Assembly: GCA_003049465.1 (NCBI GenBank)
Contig: PYSS01000175.1
Coordinates: forward strand, 1-56,969
DNA: 56,969 nt
Source of the DNA: Magnaporthiopsis rhizophila
Lineage: Eukaryota; Ascomycota; Sordariomycetes; Magnaporthales; Magnaporthaceae
Direction of reading: 5' to 3'
This document shows, one piece after another, positions 12,763 to 22,904 of this stretch. Each line of letters starts with the position of its first letter. Position 1 is the first letter of the stretch. The position numbers and the translations under genes are program-made. A model generated the notes under the pieces. It saw only the letters and a program-made list of their open reading frames with translations. It had not been told where the DNA came from and did not search any database.

Positions 12763-13992
12763 AAGACGCATACATGGGGAAAAACGGCGCGAAAGCAAAA
12801 GTTTTTGTTTTACCATTTCTCTGTCCTTCACCCAGTCCCTTCGCGTACAATATTTATGTATTCACCTTGGTTGGTACCTGTCGCACCCCCGCTTGGCCGG
12901 CCAAGGCAGGATCCGCACGCATCTGTATCCCTCATTTCCTTTTCCCCGGGTCTAGAAAATACCCACCCTAAGAGGGTATTCGGGCAACCCATCATTTTTT
13001 TTTATCATTTCAGTCATGTTTTTCTGTTTTCAAACAACAACACAAGATTCCCCCGAGCTGAGCTTCGTGTCCTCCTGGAGAGGAGAAAGGGAGGGACAGA
13101 CGGCTCGGGACTCGGCAGCCCGCCTGTAAAAAGTATGGCACGCATTAGCCCTTTTTTTAATAAAAATCCGCTGCTCGCCTCGGTTTCGACGCGAGTTGCA
13201 CGTCCCTGCTTCGGTGATGATGCACATTCTATGATAAAATCACGGCGAGCATCAGACACGAGGCACAATGTGTGGAGACGTGGTTTTCGATGTCATGGGA
13301 CTGCCGAGGGCGCAATACCACCCCGAGAAGGTACGTGGAGCAGAGACTGCTACTTGTTGCCAACGGTCAACAAACCCACCCCTCTCAGGAGAGTCCCAAA
13401 GAAAACAGAAACTACCAAGGCAGCGCGCCGGCTACCTACCGATGTACAGATGATGGGGGCTATTCCCAATGCCGTCATGAAACAGAAACTGATCGCAACA
13501 GATAGATGATGGGCTGGAGGCGTCGGGTATCAAGGACCACCAAGTACTCCCTAGCCAAGAAACCAGATGAGCTCCGAAAATGCCGCAAAAGCGCCGCCAT
13601 GGGGACAAAAAGTCCAGGTATCAACAAGAAACACGCCCGTGGTAGGTGGGCAAGAACGGAAAGTCCGTAAAAAAAAAAAAAAAAAAAAGACAATTGGCCC
13701 TGGCGAAACTGCCCTCATGGATATGCCAGAATAAAACAGCGCGAGTAGAAACATGACCCTGGAGAGCACAAAGACTGCCAGACGGCACGCCAAATATGCC
13801 AGAACACCATGGCAGAAAATAAACAGTGAATACATAGACAAGAAACTTGACCTGTCCGGTCACAATGACATCCGTTCCAGAGACATCCAGAGGCTTCCTG
13901 CCTCGTTCGAGATTTCCTACTCTCACAAGGATCCCAGTCTTCCAGCCCGATTCCGGGCTCGGTTGATGGGTCCATTGGAATTTGCTGTTCCT
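9349..13992. other. Intergenic region between convergent genes, no convincing gene
   Basis: The zinc-cluster gene ends at 9348 and the next gene, on the opposite strand, ends at 13993, so both 3' UTRs fall here. Open frames up to 265 codons exist (for example 9572-10369, +) but show no domain, no conserved-looking splice structure and composition typical of translated C/T-rich DNA. It includes the gap at 12704-12730. A long non-coding RNA or lineage-specific gene remains possible. Confidence 0.45.
12672..12760. other. Poly-A tracts flanking a 27-N assembly gap
   Basis: Two A runs bracket N at 12704-12730. The gap length may be nominal and unrelated sequence could be missing here. Confidence 0.9.
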
Positions 13993-16900
13993 CTAAGACG
14001 AGGACGACGAAGGCGGCGCCAACGACGAGACCCTCTTTGTGCCGCGCGACAGTCCGCCGAGCACCGAGACGGCGCTCTTGGCCCTTGCAGATGCAGGCAC
14101 ACTGACGCCCCTCGGGCCGGCCCTGGGCTCTCGCGAGGCGGTCTTGCGGGACGTTACGACAGAGCTCGAGCTGCTGCGAGCGCTGCTCCGTCGCGACGCG
14201 GGCACAGACGCGGGCGCGGACGCCTCGTAGTCGTCGTCCACGTCGTCTTCAGCATAGTCTTCCTCGTACACGGGCTCCGGGCTGCTCGATAAGACGATGA
14301 CCTCGGCATCGGCCGGGGGCTGCGACGAGGCAGGCTTCTTGGTGGTGCTCCGGCCAAAAAGGGCTCCCTTAATGGCACCTCTGGTCGAGTGCGACGGTGG
14401 CGAGACGGACGCCGCAATGCTGGCCGGTTCCGGCTTAATATTCTCCTTCTTAACCAGCTGCGACGGCTGGACGGCCTCGATCGAGGTCATCGGCTGGCTG
14501 CGGCCCTGCTTGATGAAGGACGGCGCCTTTTCCTGCTGCACTCGTGAAGTGTCCTCGTCAGCAACAGCCTCGTCACCAGAGTCGTCAAGTCGCCGCATTG
14601 CCTCCTCGTACTCGGCATCGCCCTTGGCGGCCTGCGCCGACTTGGCACCGAGGTTTGGCTTCTGCACCGTCCTAGACGGCGACTGAGTGTTGCGGGATGT
14701 CGAGCACGTAAACCACAGAGTGCTAATCGATGGCAGGGATGACGAGGTACTGGACGGAGCTGAACCCACCGCATCTTTGCCCGACTTGGCCGGCGTCTGC
14801 GGCTGCGGCTGGCCCGCCTCGTGCTTGCTGAGCTTGCTGCTGGCTCGCGGAGTTGCGATGTGGTCGTCGTTCTCGTCATCGTCATCTGTGTCGACGGCAT
14901 TGCTAAATGCATCCGGTGCCATGTTCATGTTGTCGTCCGCGTCCGGCTGTCGACCGCTGCGGACGCTTCCGACCGACGACGAAGGGACTTGAAGCTGAGG
15001 GTAGCTCACTTGCTGGGATGTAACTTCGCTTTTGGGGTTGGTGACAGCATCGCCGATCAACTGGCGCGAGGGGCTGTCCGAGTCGTCCACCGGCTGGCAC
15101 GGGGGCAAGCTGTACTGTCCGAGTACCGGCACGCTGATGAGTGCGTTCGTACTTGTGGCAGCATTGTTTGCCGATGAGTTGACGGCCATGAGCTCGTCGT
15201 CATCCAAGATGAGCGCGTCGCCGTCACCGCCGCCGTCGCTGGGGACCTGGGCCGCTTGCTGGGGGCGCGAGGCTGAAGCGCTCGTGGAAGTGTCCTGGTT
15301 CGTATCCGGGACGCACGACTCCGGGGCCTTGGCACCATTGCTGGCCTGGTTGCCTGTCTCGCCGCTGGTGGTTGACTTGCCCTCGGTGGTGGCGGTGGTG
15401 CCCTCCATGTTCCGCGGCGCCTGGCTGTCAGGCACCACGACAGAGCTGTCCGCCTGCTGCGAGACACGGAGGTTGGTGGGCCCGTGCAGGAGGGCCTGGC
15501 TGTCTTGAGTCGCGGGCTCGTCGTTGAAACTGGCCATGGCGGCCTGGAGGATGCGAGGCTCGATCATGTCCACAAAGGCCACGGTGCGCCAGCCCTCGTT
15601 CCAGGCCTTCTCTGCCTCGGGGTCCGGCTCGTCGTCGTCGGAGAACTCGGGCGGGTCAAAAGTCCTATACTGGCGCTCGCCTGTCTCCTTGTTGAACAGC
15701 TTGGCGAAGTTGAACTGGCCACGGTCTCGCTTGGCCATCATCACATCCAGAGTCTGGTTGTCTTCGTTCACCCTGCCGATGACAGCGGTGACGTCGACGA
15801 TCTGGGGCTCCCAGCGGGTGGCCTCGGAAAGCAGCCACTTCTTCCAGGTGATGACCATGGACAGCCGGGCGTCGCTCGGATGGAATACCGGGAGGATGGT
15901 GAGGTCCGAGGGTAGCGATGGCAGGTCATCGCAATCGGTCAGCTGGCTGTCGGCAAGCGACGTCTCGTGCGCGACATCGACCTGCGTATCGCCGACGTCG
16001 ACGTCGACCTCGACGTCGTCGTAGTTCAGCTCTTCCACTGTCTCGTCGGCCTCGTCAGCGAACCTGAACTTCTTGCCGGGGCGCCTGCCGTCGGCGTGGC
16101 CCTCCTCGTAGTAGTCGGGCTGGGGCCGCTGCTTCCTCTTGCGCTGCTTGCGCTGGGAGGGATCCCAGCGCTGGACGAAGGGAAAGGGCGGCGTACTCAG
16201 CGCCACCTCCTTCTGGGCACACTCGACCGCGTGGTAGTTGATCTTGGTGCTCCACGGGTCGGCATCGTCGCCGCTGGGGGAGGCGGCCGGGACCGGGCTT
16301 CCGTCCGGGCCAGCGACTGGAGCGGGGGGGCTAGGGTCCTCTGGGTCGCAGCCAATAGCGGCCAGCAGCGCCTTCTTGCGCTCTTCCAACTCGCCGTTCC
16401 TAAGGAGCGTGTTCTTAGCGCGCCGCCGAGCATTGCGGTTCCGAGTCTTAGTCGTCCCCTGCGCAGGTGCTCCGCATGGCTCGCCTGCCTTGTCCTCCTC
16501 TGGAGCCGCCGGGCCAGCCGCCGGCTGCGGCTCGATGGCTGGGGTGCTGGCGGGAGGCCGGGCCGACATCTCCTCTGGCGGCTCGTCGTCCGAGGAGTCG
16601 CTGTCCGATTCGGAGCCGCTCGAGCTGTCTGAACCGGTCTCCTCCTCGCTCTCCTCCTCGTCCTCGGAACTCTCGGAACTCTCCTCGGAGCTGCTCTCAG
16701 AGCTGTCCTCGGAGTTCGTTTCAGAGCCGTCGTCAGAGCTGCTCTCGGAACTGCTCTCGGAGCTGCTCTCTTTCTGGTCTGCGGCTTCTTGGTTGCCGCC
16801 AGAATCGTCGCTGTCCGAGCCATCTCCACCGCCCTCACCCTCGCTCTCGGCCTCGTCAGAAGCGGGCAGACCTGTCTGAGCGGCAGCGTCGGCTTCATCC

Positions 16901-18219
16901 TCGTCATCGTTGCCGTCATGGGCCGAGTCGCCCAAACCCTCGTCGTCATCCGGGTCGGAGGCGTCGTCGCTTTCCGACTCGGAGTCTGCATCCGATCCGG
17001 ACTGGGCCGTCTGTCCTGTGGCGCCGGGGGATCCAGATGGGCCGTCATACGCGGTGGAGCCAGAGAGGGACTGCGTTTCCTGGGCATTGCCATCCCCGGA
17101 ATCAGAACCCTCGGGTGTGCGTTCTCCAGCGTATGAAGCATCGTCGGACTCGTCGTCGGCATCCGACTCGTGCATGTCCGCGTCTTGGGGAGAGCGAGAG
17201 GGCGACTCGGCTGCGGCCCTGGCCCTGGCGAGGTAGTTATGCTTCACACGGCGGTAGCTGATCTGAGGCACATGGCGTTTCTTGAGCAACTTGAAGATTT
17301 TGCGTGCGACATAGGTGCCTTTGCGAGCGTGGCACTTGCGAAAAGCGCGGCTGACTGCGGCTTGGGATGCGCTGGGGAATGCGAAGGCCATGCTTGATTT
17401 GAGCTCGATAATATCGGCATCAGAATCACTATCGACGTCCGTATCATGCTCGGCGGCTTCGGCAGGCTGGCCCTGCTCGTCAGAGGGAGCGGGCGGCGAC
17501 GAAGGGAGTGATGGCTGTGCAGGATGCTGACCCGCATAAACCGCGTCATTGTCGAGGAGAAGAGCTGTCAACTCTTGGTCGTCAATCTCCGGGACGTCCT
17601 CATCATCAAGATCCATGTCATCCTCGTCGCCATCGGCCGAGAAGGAGCCATCTTGCTCGTCTTCCTCAGCATCCAGAGGTTCTCCATGCTGTGTGAGCTG
17701 CAGAGGCTCAAAGTCTTCACCCTCTTCGTCATCATCCTCGTCGTCCCAGTCATCTTCGGCGGCTGGGGAGGCAGGTTCCTGGGAGAGTAGTCTACGCCGT
17801 TTGCGGGGCGGGATCTGCAAGGCCGGGCGATCGCGTGGCTGGCGTAACAGAGGGCGACCGAAGGGGACGCCGTCGACCAGATGCTTGCCGTCTTGGCTGA
17901 TCTGGTGTCGGCCGCTAACGATACGCTTCTTGAGGTCCGGAGTCGTCAACGGGCGGATGTAGACCTCCTCGTCCTGCCGGAGAATTGAGGCCACAGGCTG
18001 GAAGTGCAGCGCCTCGAAGGCGCCTCCAGAAGGGTTGCGAAGCTCGACTGCGTAGTCGTCGAGACCCCAGTCGGCGGACTCAAGAGGGACCGTGACATTG
18101 ACGAGCTCGAGGAATTGCGCGATGGTAGGATCGTCGTCGAGGGGGACGCTGAAGAGAACGCGCGTGTCGGGCAGGCCATGGCGTCGAACCACCAGCCGGA
18201 GCCGCATGTTGTTCGCCAT
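13993..18219 (-). CDS. Large acidic Ser-rich nuclear-type protein, coilin-like layout
   Basis: A single exon of 1408 residues. I place the start at 18219: the ATG is in a strong context (TTCGCCATGGCG), and further upstream only a TTG is in frame. Residues about 5-95 (starting MRLRLVVRRHGLPDTRV) look like a ubiquitin-like fold, followed by a basic cluster (PPRKRRR). Residues about 160-560 are low complexity, rich in Asp/Glu/Ser, with ESSSESSS-type repeats around 470-550. A second ordered segment at about 765-870 (includes VITWKKWLLSEATRWEPQ) reads like a small beta-rich, Tudor-like domain. The C-terminal third is again disordered, ending in poly-Ser. Ubiquitin-like N terminus, acidic/basic disordered middle and Tudor-like later domain match the order in coilin, the Cajal-body scaffold; this is inference from layout, not a homology match. 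It may instead be an uncharacterised fungal family. Confidence 0.85.
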   Translation of the reverse strand: MANNMRLRLVVRRHGLPDTRVLFSVPLDDDPTIAQFLELVNVTVPLESADWGLDDYAVELRNPSGGAFEALHFQPVASILRQDEEVYIRPLTTPDLKKRIVSGRHQISQDGKHLVDGVPFGRPLLRQPRDRPALQIPPRKRRRLLSQEPASPAAEDDWDDEDDDEEGEDFEPLQLTQHGEPLDAEEDEQDGSFSADGDEDDMDLDDEDVPEIDDQELTALLLDNDAVYAGQHPAQPSLPSSPPAPSDEQGQPAEAAEHDTDVDSDSDADIIELKSSMAFAFPSASQAAVSRAFRKCHARKGTYVARKIFKLLKKRHVPQISYRRVKHNYLARARAAAESPSRSPQDADMHESDADDESDDASYAGERTPEGSDSGDGNAQETQSLSGSTAYDGPSGSPGATGQTAQSGSDADSESESDDASDPDDDEGLGDSAHDGNDDEDEADAAAQTGLPASDEAESEGEGGGDGSDSDDSGGNQEAADQKESSSESSSESSSDDGSETNSEDSSESSSEESSESSEDEEESEEETGSDSSSGSESDSDSSDDEPPEEMSARPPASTPAIEPQPAAGPAAPEEDKAGEPCGAPAQGTTKTRNRNARRRAKNTLLRNGELEERKKALLAAIGCDPEDPSPPAPVAGPDGSPVPAASPSGDDADPWSTKINYHAVECAQKEVALSTPPFPFVQRWDPSQRKQRKRKQRPQPDYYEEGHADGRRPGKKFRFADEADETVEELNYDDVEVDVDVGDTQVDVAHETSLADSQLTDCDDLPSLPSDLTILPVFHPSDARLSMVITWKKWLLSEATRWEPQIVDVTAVIGRVNEDNQTLDVMMAKRDRGQFNFAKLFNKETGERQYRTFDPPEFSDDDEPDPEAEKAWNEGWRTVAFVDMIEPRILQAAMASFNDEPATQDSQALLHGPTNLRVSQQADSSVVVPDSQAPRNMEGTTATTEGKSTTSGETGNQASNGAKAPESCVPDTNQDTSTSASASRPQQAAQVPSDGGGDGDALILDDDELMAVNSSANNAATSTNALISVPVLGQYSLPPCQPVDDSDSPSRQLIGDAVTNPKSEVTSQQVSYPQLQVPSSSVGSVRSGRQPDADDNMNMAPDAFSNAVDTDDDDENDDHIATPRASSKLSKHEAGQPQPQTPAKSGKDAVGSAPSSTSSSLPSISTLWFTCSTSRNTQSPSRTVQKPNLGAKSAQAAKGDAEYEEAMRRLDDSGDEAVADEDTSRVQQEKAPSFIKQGRSQPMTSIEAVQPSQLVKKENIKPEPASIAASVSPPSHSTRGAIKGALFGRSTTKKPASSQPPADAEVIVLSSSPEPVYEEDYAEDDVDDDYEASAPASVPASRRSSARSSSSSVVTSRKTASREPRAGPRGVSVPASARAKSAVSVLGGLSRGTKRVSSLAPPSSSSS

Positions 18220-19067
18220 GGCGAAGATCAAAGAAGGGTAGGCGCAGGTTGATATCGCAGGGCGCCCCGAAGAGGGCGCAGTGGAATACGGGAAATGCCA
18301 GAGGGACGGGAGAGCAGAAGCAGAATGGCGTGAAGGTATCTACAAATGCATGTAATGCTGCCGAAACCGCGTTGGTTCCAGGCAGTCCGGAAAGTACAGA
18401 TGACGAAGTTGAGAATGCAGACGTGAGAATGGAACAACAAGAAACGAATACAGGCAGAGAAAAGGCAAAAAGTGGGAGTGGAGGGGAAGGTGCAAAGGTA
18501 AGGACCAATTCCCACCCAGGGCTGCTTGAGATACAGAAGGAAGCCACAGCCCACGAACTTTTTTTTCCCCTTGACGCGTCTATCACGCTCAATTGACGGG
18601 TAAGTGGGGCTTAGCTCCCGCCAGAAGCAGCCAGGGGGTGGGGCAGAAGCATGGGAGCTGTGGTTTGGAGCGGTTGGAGACAAGCTGGGTGAAAGACCAG
18701 CTTCTAGAAGCAGGGAGGCGTTCTAGTTCCTAGATAATGGTAACAAAAGAACTGCCATGCAAGCCGTGATGTCTGAGACAAACCCTTCAAGAGCTGGAAG
18801 TGGCTTGCACCCAATGAGAGAAGCGAGGGGCTGCAGCAGAGACAAGCCCACCCACCCCTGATATGGAAAGTACCAGACCCAGGCGCTCGTACCTCTCAGC
18901 GGTCCACGTGCTAGCGCCAGTCCAAAAGTAGTGCTGTGGGAGCTAGCCCGAGCTAGGGGTGGTACACGCACGACGTTGCGTCGGTGCTTTTTCTTTTGCC
19001 TTGGTCAACATCGCATCAAGGTTCTGACGTACTTGACTTGACAACCCGATAAAAAGATAAAAACAAA
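18220..19067. promoter_or_regulatory. Shared divergent promoter region
   Basis: These 848 bp separate the minus-strand coilin-like gene from the plus-strand HTH/racemase gene, so both promoters lie here. No coding signal is seen. An A-rich stretch (GATAAAAAGATAAAAACAAA) immediately precedes the start codon at 19068. Confidence 0.5.
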
Positions 19068-19789
19068 ATGCCGGTCCCCGTCGGCACCAAACAACTCACC
19101 GAGGCCGACAGGATCCGCATCCGCGCCCTCGCCTTTGACGCCGGCTTCACACGGCGCCAGATCTGCGAAAGAACCGGCGCCTCGGTCGCGCAGGTGAAGC
19201 TGGCCATCAAGTGCCAGACTCCAGTGCCTCGTTCCGGCCGGCCGCCCAAGGATCCATCCAAGTAGGTGGTAGCCCCGCCACCCGTGGTGGAGATGAGATC
19301 ATCAAGGTTCTCTGTGCCGTGTGCCTCTCAGCATACTGACTTTTGTCACTTGCTGCCAGCCCTTCGAGACGGAAGAGAGGACCGAGATCAGTGCCGACAT
19401 CAGCCCTTAAGCCGCCTCGCTTCGAAAGAGGACCAGGGATCTCGGCAGCAGAGGCCATGGCAGCGTGGGCGGCGGCAGAAGCGGCCACCAGGTCGGGCGA
19501 GGCCGCGGAGGACGCGGCTGGCCCGGAAGGGTTTAATCTGCTCATCCTCAACCCCAACTCGTCCAGGGACATGACCGAGGGGATCAAGAAGGCCATCGAG
19601 TCGGTAGGTGGCTCTCTATCTCTTAGTACCCCGCCGCGAGCAAAATAACGAACACCACCAACACAGAGCATCCCCCACGGCAACAACACCATCACATACT
19701 ACACAGCCCCCGCACCCAGCCCAGCCAGCATCAACGACGGCTACGGACTAGCACGCAGCACAGAAATCGTCCTCAACGACCTGCAAGCC

Positions 19790-19870
<81 letters not shown>

Positions 19871-20644
19871 GCCGCAGCCGCCTCTAGGGACGCCGAGGCC
19901 GACGCGGACGACGACGACGACGCCGACGACGCCGACGAAGAGGACACAACCACAACCACAGCCACCGCCGGGGCCGGTGACGGCAACCACGACGAGCTCG
20001 ATGGCTACGACGGCGTCCTAGTCGCCTGCTACAGCGTGCACCCGCTCGTCGCGCACCTGGCCGAGCGCCACCGCGGCCGACGCGTGGTGCTCGGCATCCT
20101 CGAGGCGAGCATCCTAGCCGCGCTCTCGCTCACAAACCCTTACCCGCGGTGTCCGGAGTCGCCGGGCCGGACGTGGGGCATCGTGACGACGGGGGCGTTT
20201 TGGGAGAAGCACCTCGAGGACGGCGTGCGCCGGTTCCTGGACGCTTCCTACTCGGGCAGCTTTTCCTCCTCCTCGGTCCCGTCGCTCGCGCACCCCGCCG
20301 GCCAGAACCAGAACCAGGACCAGAACGCGGCAAAGTTCGCGGGCGTCTACACCACGGGCCTGGACGCTGGCGACTTCCACGGTGAGCACGGGGTCGGGCC
20401 AGAGGTTGTGCGCGCCAAGATCAAGGACGCGACGAAGCGGCTGCTCGCGTTCGGCCGCGTCGGGTGTGTTGTTATGGGCTGTGCGGGCATGGCGGGGCTG
20501 GAGGACATTATCCGCGCCACCATCACTGAAGAGTACGGCGAGCCGCAGACGCCACAGGAGAAGGTGTACATTATTGATGGTGTCAAGGCTGGAGTTGGGA
20601 TTCTTGCCGAGACTGTCAGGAACGAGCGGCTGTTCAGCCAGTAG
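19068..20644 (+). CDS. Asp/Glu/hydantoin racemase family protein (DCG1-like) with N-terminal HTH exon
   Basis: Proposed CDS is join(19068..19261, 19360..19603, 19667..20644), 471 residues. Exon 1 encodes a homeodomain-like helix-turn-helix of the transposase/HTH type (LTEADRIRIRALAFDAGFTR, then RRQICERTGASVAQVK). Exon 2 joins in frame after a GTAGGT donor and a TACTGAC branch site. The enzyme starts at about residue 123 with LLILNPNSS, the family's N-terminal strand. The two expected cysteines are present: VACYSVHPL (Cys267) and GCAGM (Cys418). Racemases of this family use two cysteines for acid/base chemistry; yeast DCG1 belongs here and is nitrogen-regulated. A poly-Ala/Asp-rich insert (residues about 189-260) separates the first helix from the YDGVLVACYS strand. 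A shorter model starting at the in-frame ATG at 19457 would drop the HTH; then exon 1 would be a separate small gene. Confidence 0.8.
19791..19869 (+). repeat. (CAG)n microsatellite, about 26 units, inside the coding region
   Basis: An uninterrupted CAG run is read in the GCA frame, giving 25 alanines plus five more from GCC/GCA codons, then an acidic Asp/Ala/Glu stretch. It is likely length-polymorphic. Confidence 0.95.
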
Positions 20645-20800
20645 CACTATTTGTTTGCTTGCGTGGCGTGATTTGTATTGTTTGATACCATGAATTCAAT
20701 AACTTCAATCCATCGCTGTAACAGCGGGCTGCTTGCTCTCTGGCTGCTACTGCGTGCTTCCTTCCACTACCCAGTGCGACAAGCCAACTCTCCGCCTCCA

Positions 20801-22478
20801 TCAGTCGATACGCCTAGTCCGACCCCAGACCTCGTCGGCGTCCTTGCGGCCCAGCGTCTCGGGCACATACGCCGAGATGAAGACAAACCAAAACGCCGCA
20901 GCGGCCGCAAACACAAAGTAGACATAGCCAGCTCCGCCAAACGCCTCGTTGAGCGCCGTGTTGACAATGGGGAAGAACTGGGCAACAATAAAAGTGGCAA
21001 TGTAGTTGGCGCCCAGCGACCACGACTGCACGGCGCCCACAGCCTCCTGGCCGACCAGCTCCGACGCCATGATGAACGGCACGGGGCCCAGGCCCAGGGC
21101 GAACGAGGCGACAAAGAGCAGCACAAACACGGCCGAGAGCGTCTTGAGCCCGAACAGGATGGACAGCGCCAGGCCTAGCGAGCTGGAGCCCTGCCCCGCG
21201 ATGGAGAGCAGGATGCATCCCTTGCGGCCCAAGCGGTCGGGCAGCGGCGAGCACGCGGCCGTGGCGACCAGGTTGACGGCCGAGATGACGATGGTGACGA
21301 GGGCCGAGTTGATGGGCAGCAGACCGTTGAGCAGCGAGACCGAGTACATGATGATGCTATTGATGCCGCACATCTGCTGCGCGAACATGATGCCCACCAC
21401 AGACACGATGGCGGGTCGGTAGAAGGGGTCGTGCGCCACCTGCAAGAAGCCCAGGTGCGCCGACGCCGACTTTGCCCCGGACGCGGCGTGCGGCGCGGGT
21501 ATGGCGGCAGCGGCGGCAGCCTCGGCGTCGCGGTTCTCGCCCGCCGACAACAGCCCCTGGTGCTCACTGCCCACGAGAGTCTCGTCGTCCTCGGCCCCAG
21601 AGCCCCAGGCGGCCACCTCGTCGTCGACCGAAGCCTTGGTGCCGCGGATGCGCTGCAGCACAGCACGCGCCTTGCCCGCCTCCCCTTTATGTGCCGCCAG
21701 CCAGGCCGGGCTCTCGGGGACGAAGGCGACCAGCCCCAAACCGTGGACGAGCGCGACGACGGCGCCGGCGCCCATGATACAGCGCCAGGCGGAGCCGTAG
21801 CTGAGAAAATAGCCGAGCGTCTGGGTGGCCAGGATGCCGACGTTTGTGCTGATCTGCGTGAAGGCGCCAAAGAAGCCGCGGCTGGCGGGCGGCGCCGTCT
21901 CGGAGATGTAGAGCGGAACGATGACGGTGGCGGCGCCGGCGCCGAAGCCGTTGAGCACGCGGCCCAAACCCATGACCGCGACGCTGCCGGCCAGCGCCTC
22001 GACGGCCGAGCCGAGGAGGAAGACGACGGCGGTGGCCTGCATGGCGGGGCGGCGACCGCGGCGGCTGCAAAACGGCCCCGCGGCCAGGGCGCCGGCGAGG
22101 CCGCCCAGGGTGAAGACGGACGAGATGGTGGCGAAGGCGGCCTCGGTCATGGGGATGCAGTCGGAGCCCTTGTGGCCGGAGCTGGGGGGGCTGCGGGCGG
22201 CGACGAACAGCAGCAGGTGGCGGGCGACGACGGTCCAGACGGACGACTTTTTGCAGGTGATGACATCCTGGGGGGCGTTCAGCTCGGCCTGTTTTTTTTT
22301 TTTGCAGAAAAAAAAAGGGGAGGAGGGCGTTAGCGATGTCGACGAGATGGAAAAAAGCAGCAGGTGGTTTTCAACCGACCAGATGGAAGCCAAACTGCAG
22401 CGGCCCCAGCGTGGCGACCAGAAGCAGCACCAGGAAATAGGGCGTGATGCCACGCAGGCCAGCCGGTTGGTCGGCCAT
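20801..22478 (-). CDS. MFS sugar transporter
   Basis: Proposed CDS is complement(join(20801..22288, 22380..22478)), 528 residues. Exon 1 carries the first membrane segment (ITPYFLVLLLVATLGPLQFG). The intron is inferred from the frame: GFHL then AELNAPQDVITC is the usual continuation. Its donor is GTCGGT, weak, and its acceptor is CAG after a poly-A/T tract. Family features visible are FTLGGLAGALAAGP, GRRPAMQA after TM2, GRVLNGFGAG, the QQMCGINSI segment in TM7, GPVPFIMASE in TM10, and PETLGRKDADEV at the C terminus. About 12 membrane helices are readable. Residues near SSVWTVVARHLLL, before DCIPMTEAAF, look extra for the family, so a second small intron may have been read through. Expected role is uptake or intracellular transport of hexose or a similar substrate across a membrane. 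It converges with the racemase gene, 156 bp away. Confidence 0.88.
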
Positions 22479-22904
22479 TGCGGGCAGGTGTTGTGAGGGC
22501 AGACGCGAGACGTTGGCGATTCGGGCTGGAGGATTCGGACGACGCGTCGTTGGGAGGGGAGCGCAAGGAGTCGTGGACGAGGCGGAAATGGGCGATGGTG
22601 GTGGATGCCAGCTCTTGACTTCACCGTGCTCAAGTTCAGCCCAGCCGTGCCGCCTTGGCCCCAGCGGGATATGGTTGGAGGGATCGGCGACGCACGTGGC
22701 TGCTGAAACCTCGAGACCTCCCCGCTGCGGCTGCTGTGGCCAGGGGCTGCTACTGCCGTCCGGGGGACCCGGCTTGGGGATTTCCTCTAGGCGCTGCCCG
22801 GTGGCTCGTGCGGCTATCATGTGTGTTTCGATTGATGAATTTGATTTGCACTGAAAAACTGCACCAAAGTTGTACACCGCTCGCCATGCCGGCTTCACTT
22901 CGAA
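22479..22904. promoter_or_regulatory. Spacer between two same-strand genes
   Basis: These 426 bp hold the 3' end of the reductase gene and the promoter of the transporter, both on the minus strand. No other feature is seen. Confidence 0.5.

Noticed and set aside
16197..17162. 321-codon minus-strand open frame rich in Arg/Thr/Pro
   Set aside because: Shadow of the Ser/Asp/Glu repeats of the coilin-like gene in another frame.
21431..22333. 300-codon plus-strand open frame
   Set aside because: Antisense shadow of the MFS transporter, created by high GC at third positions.
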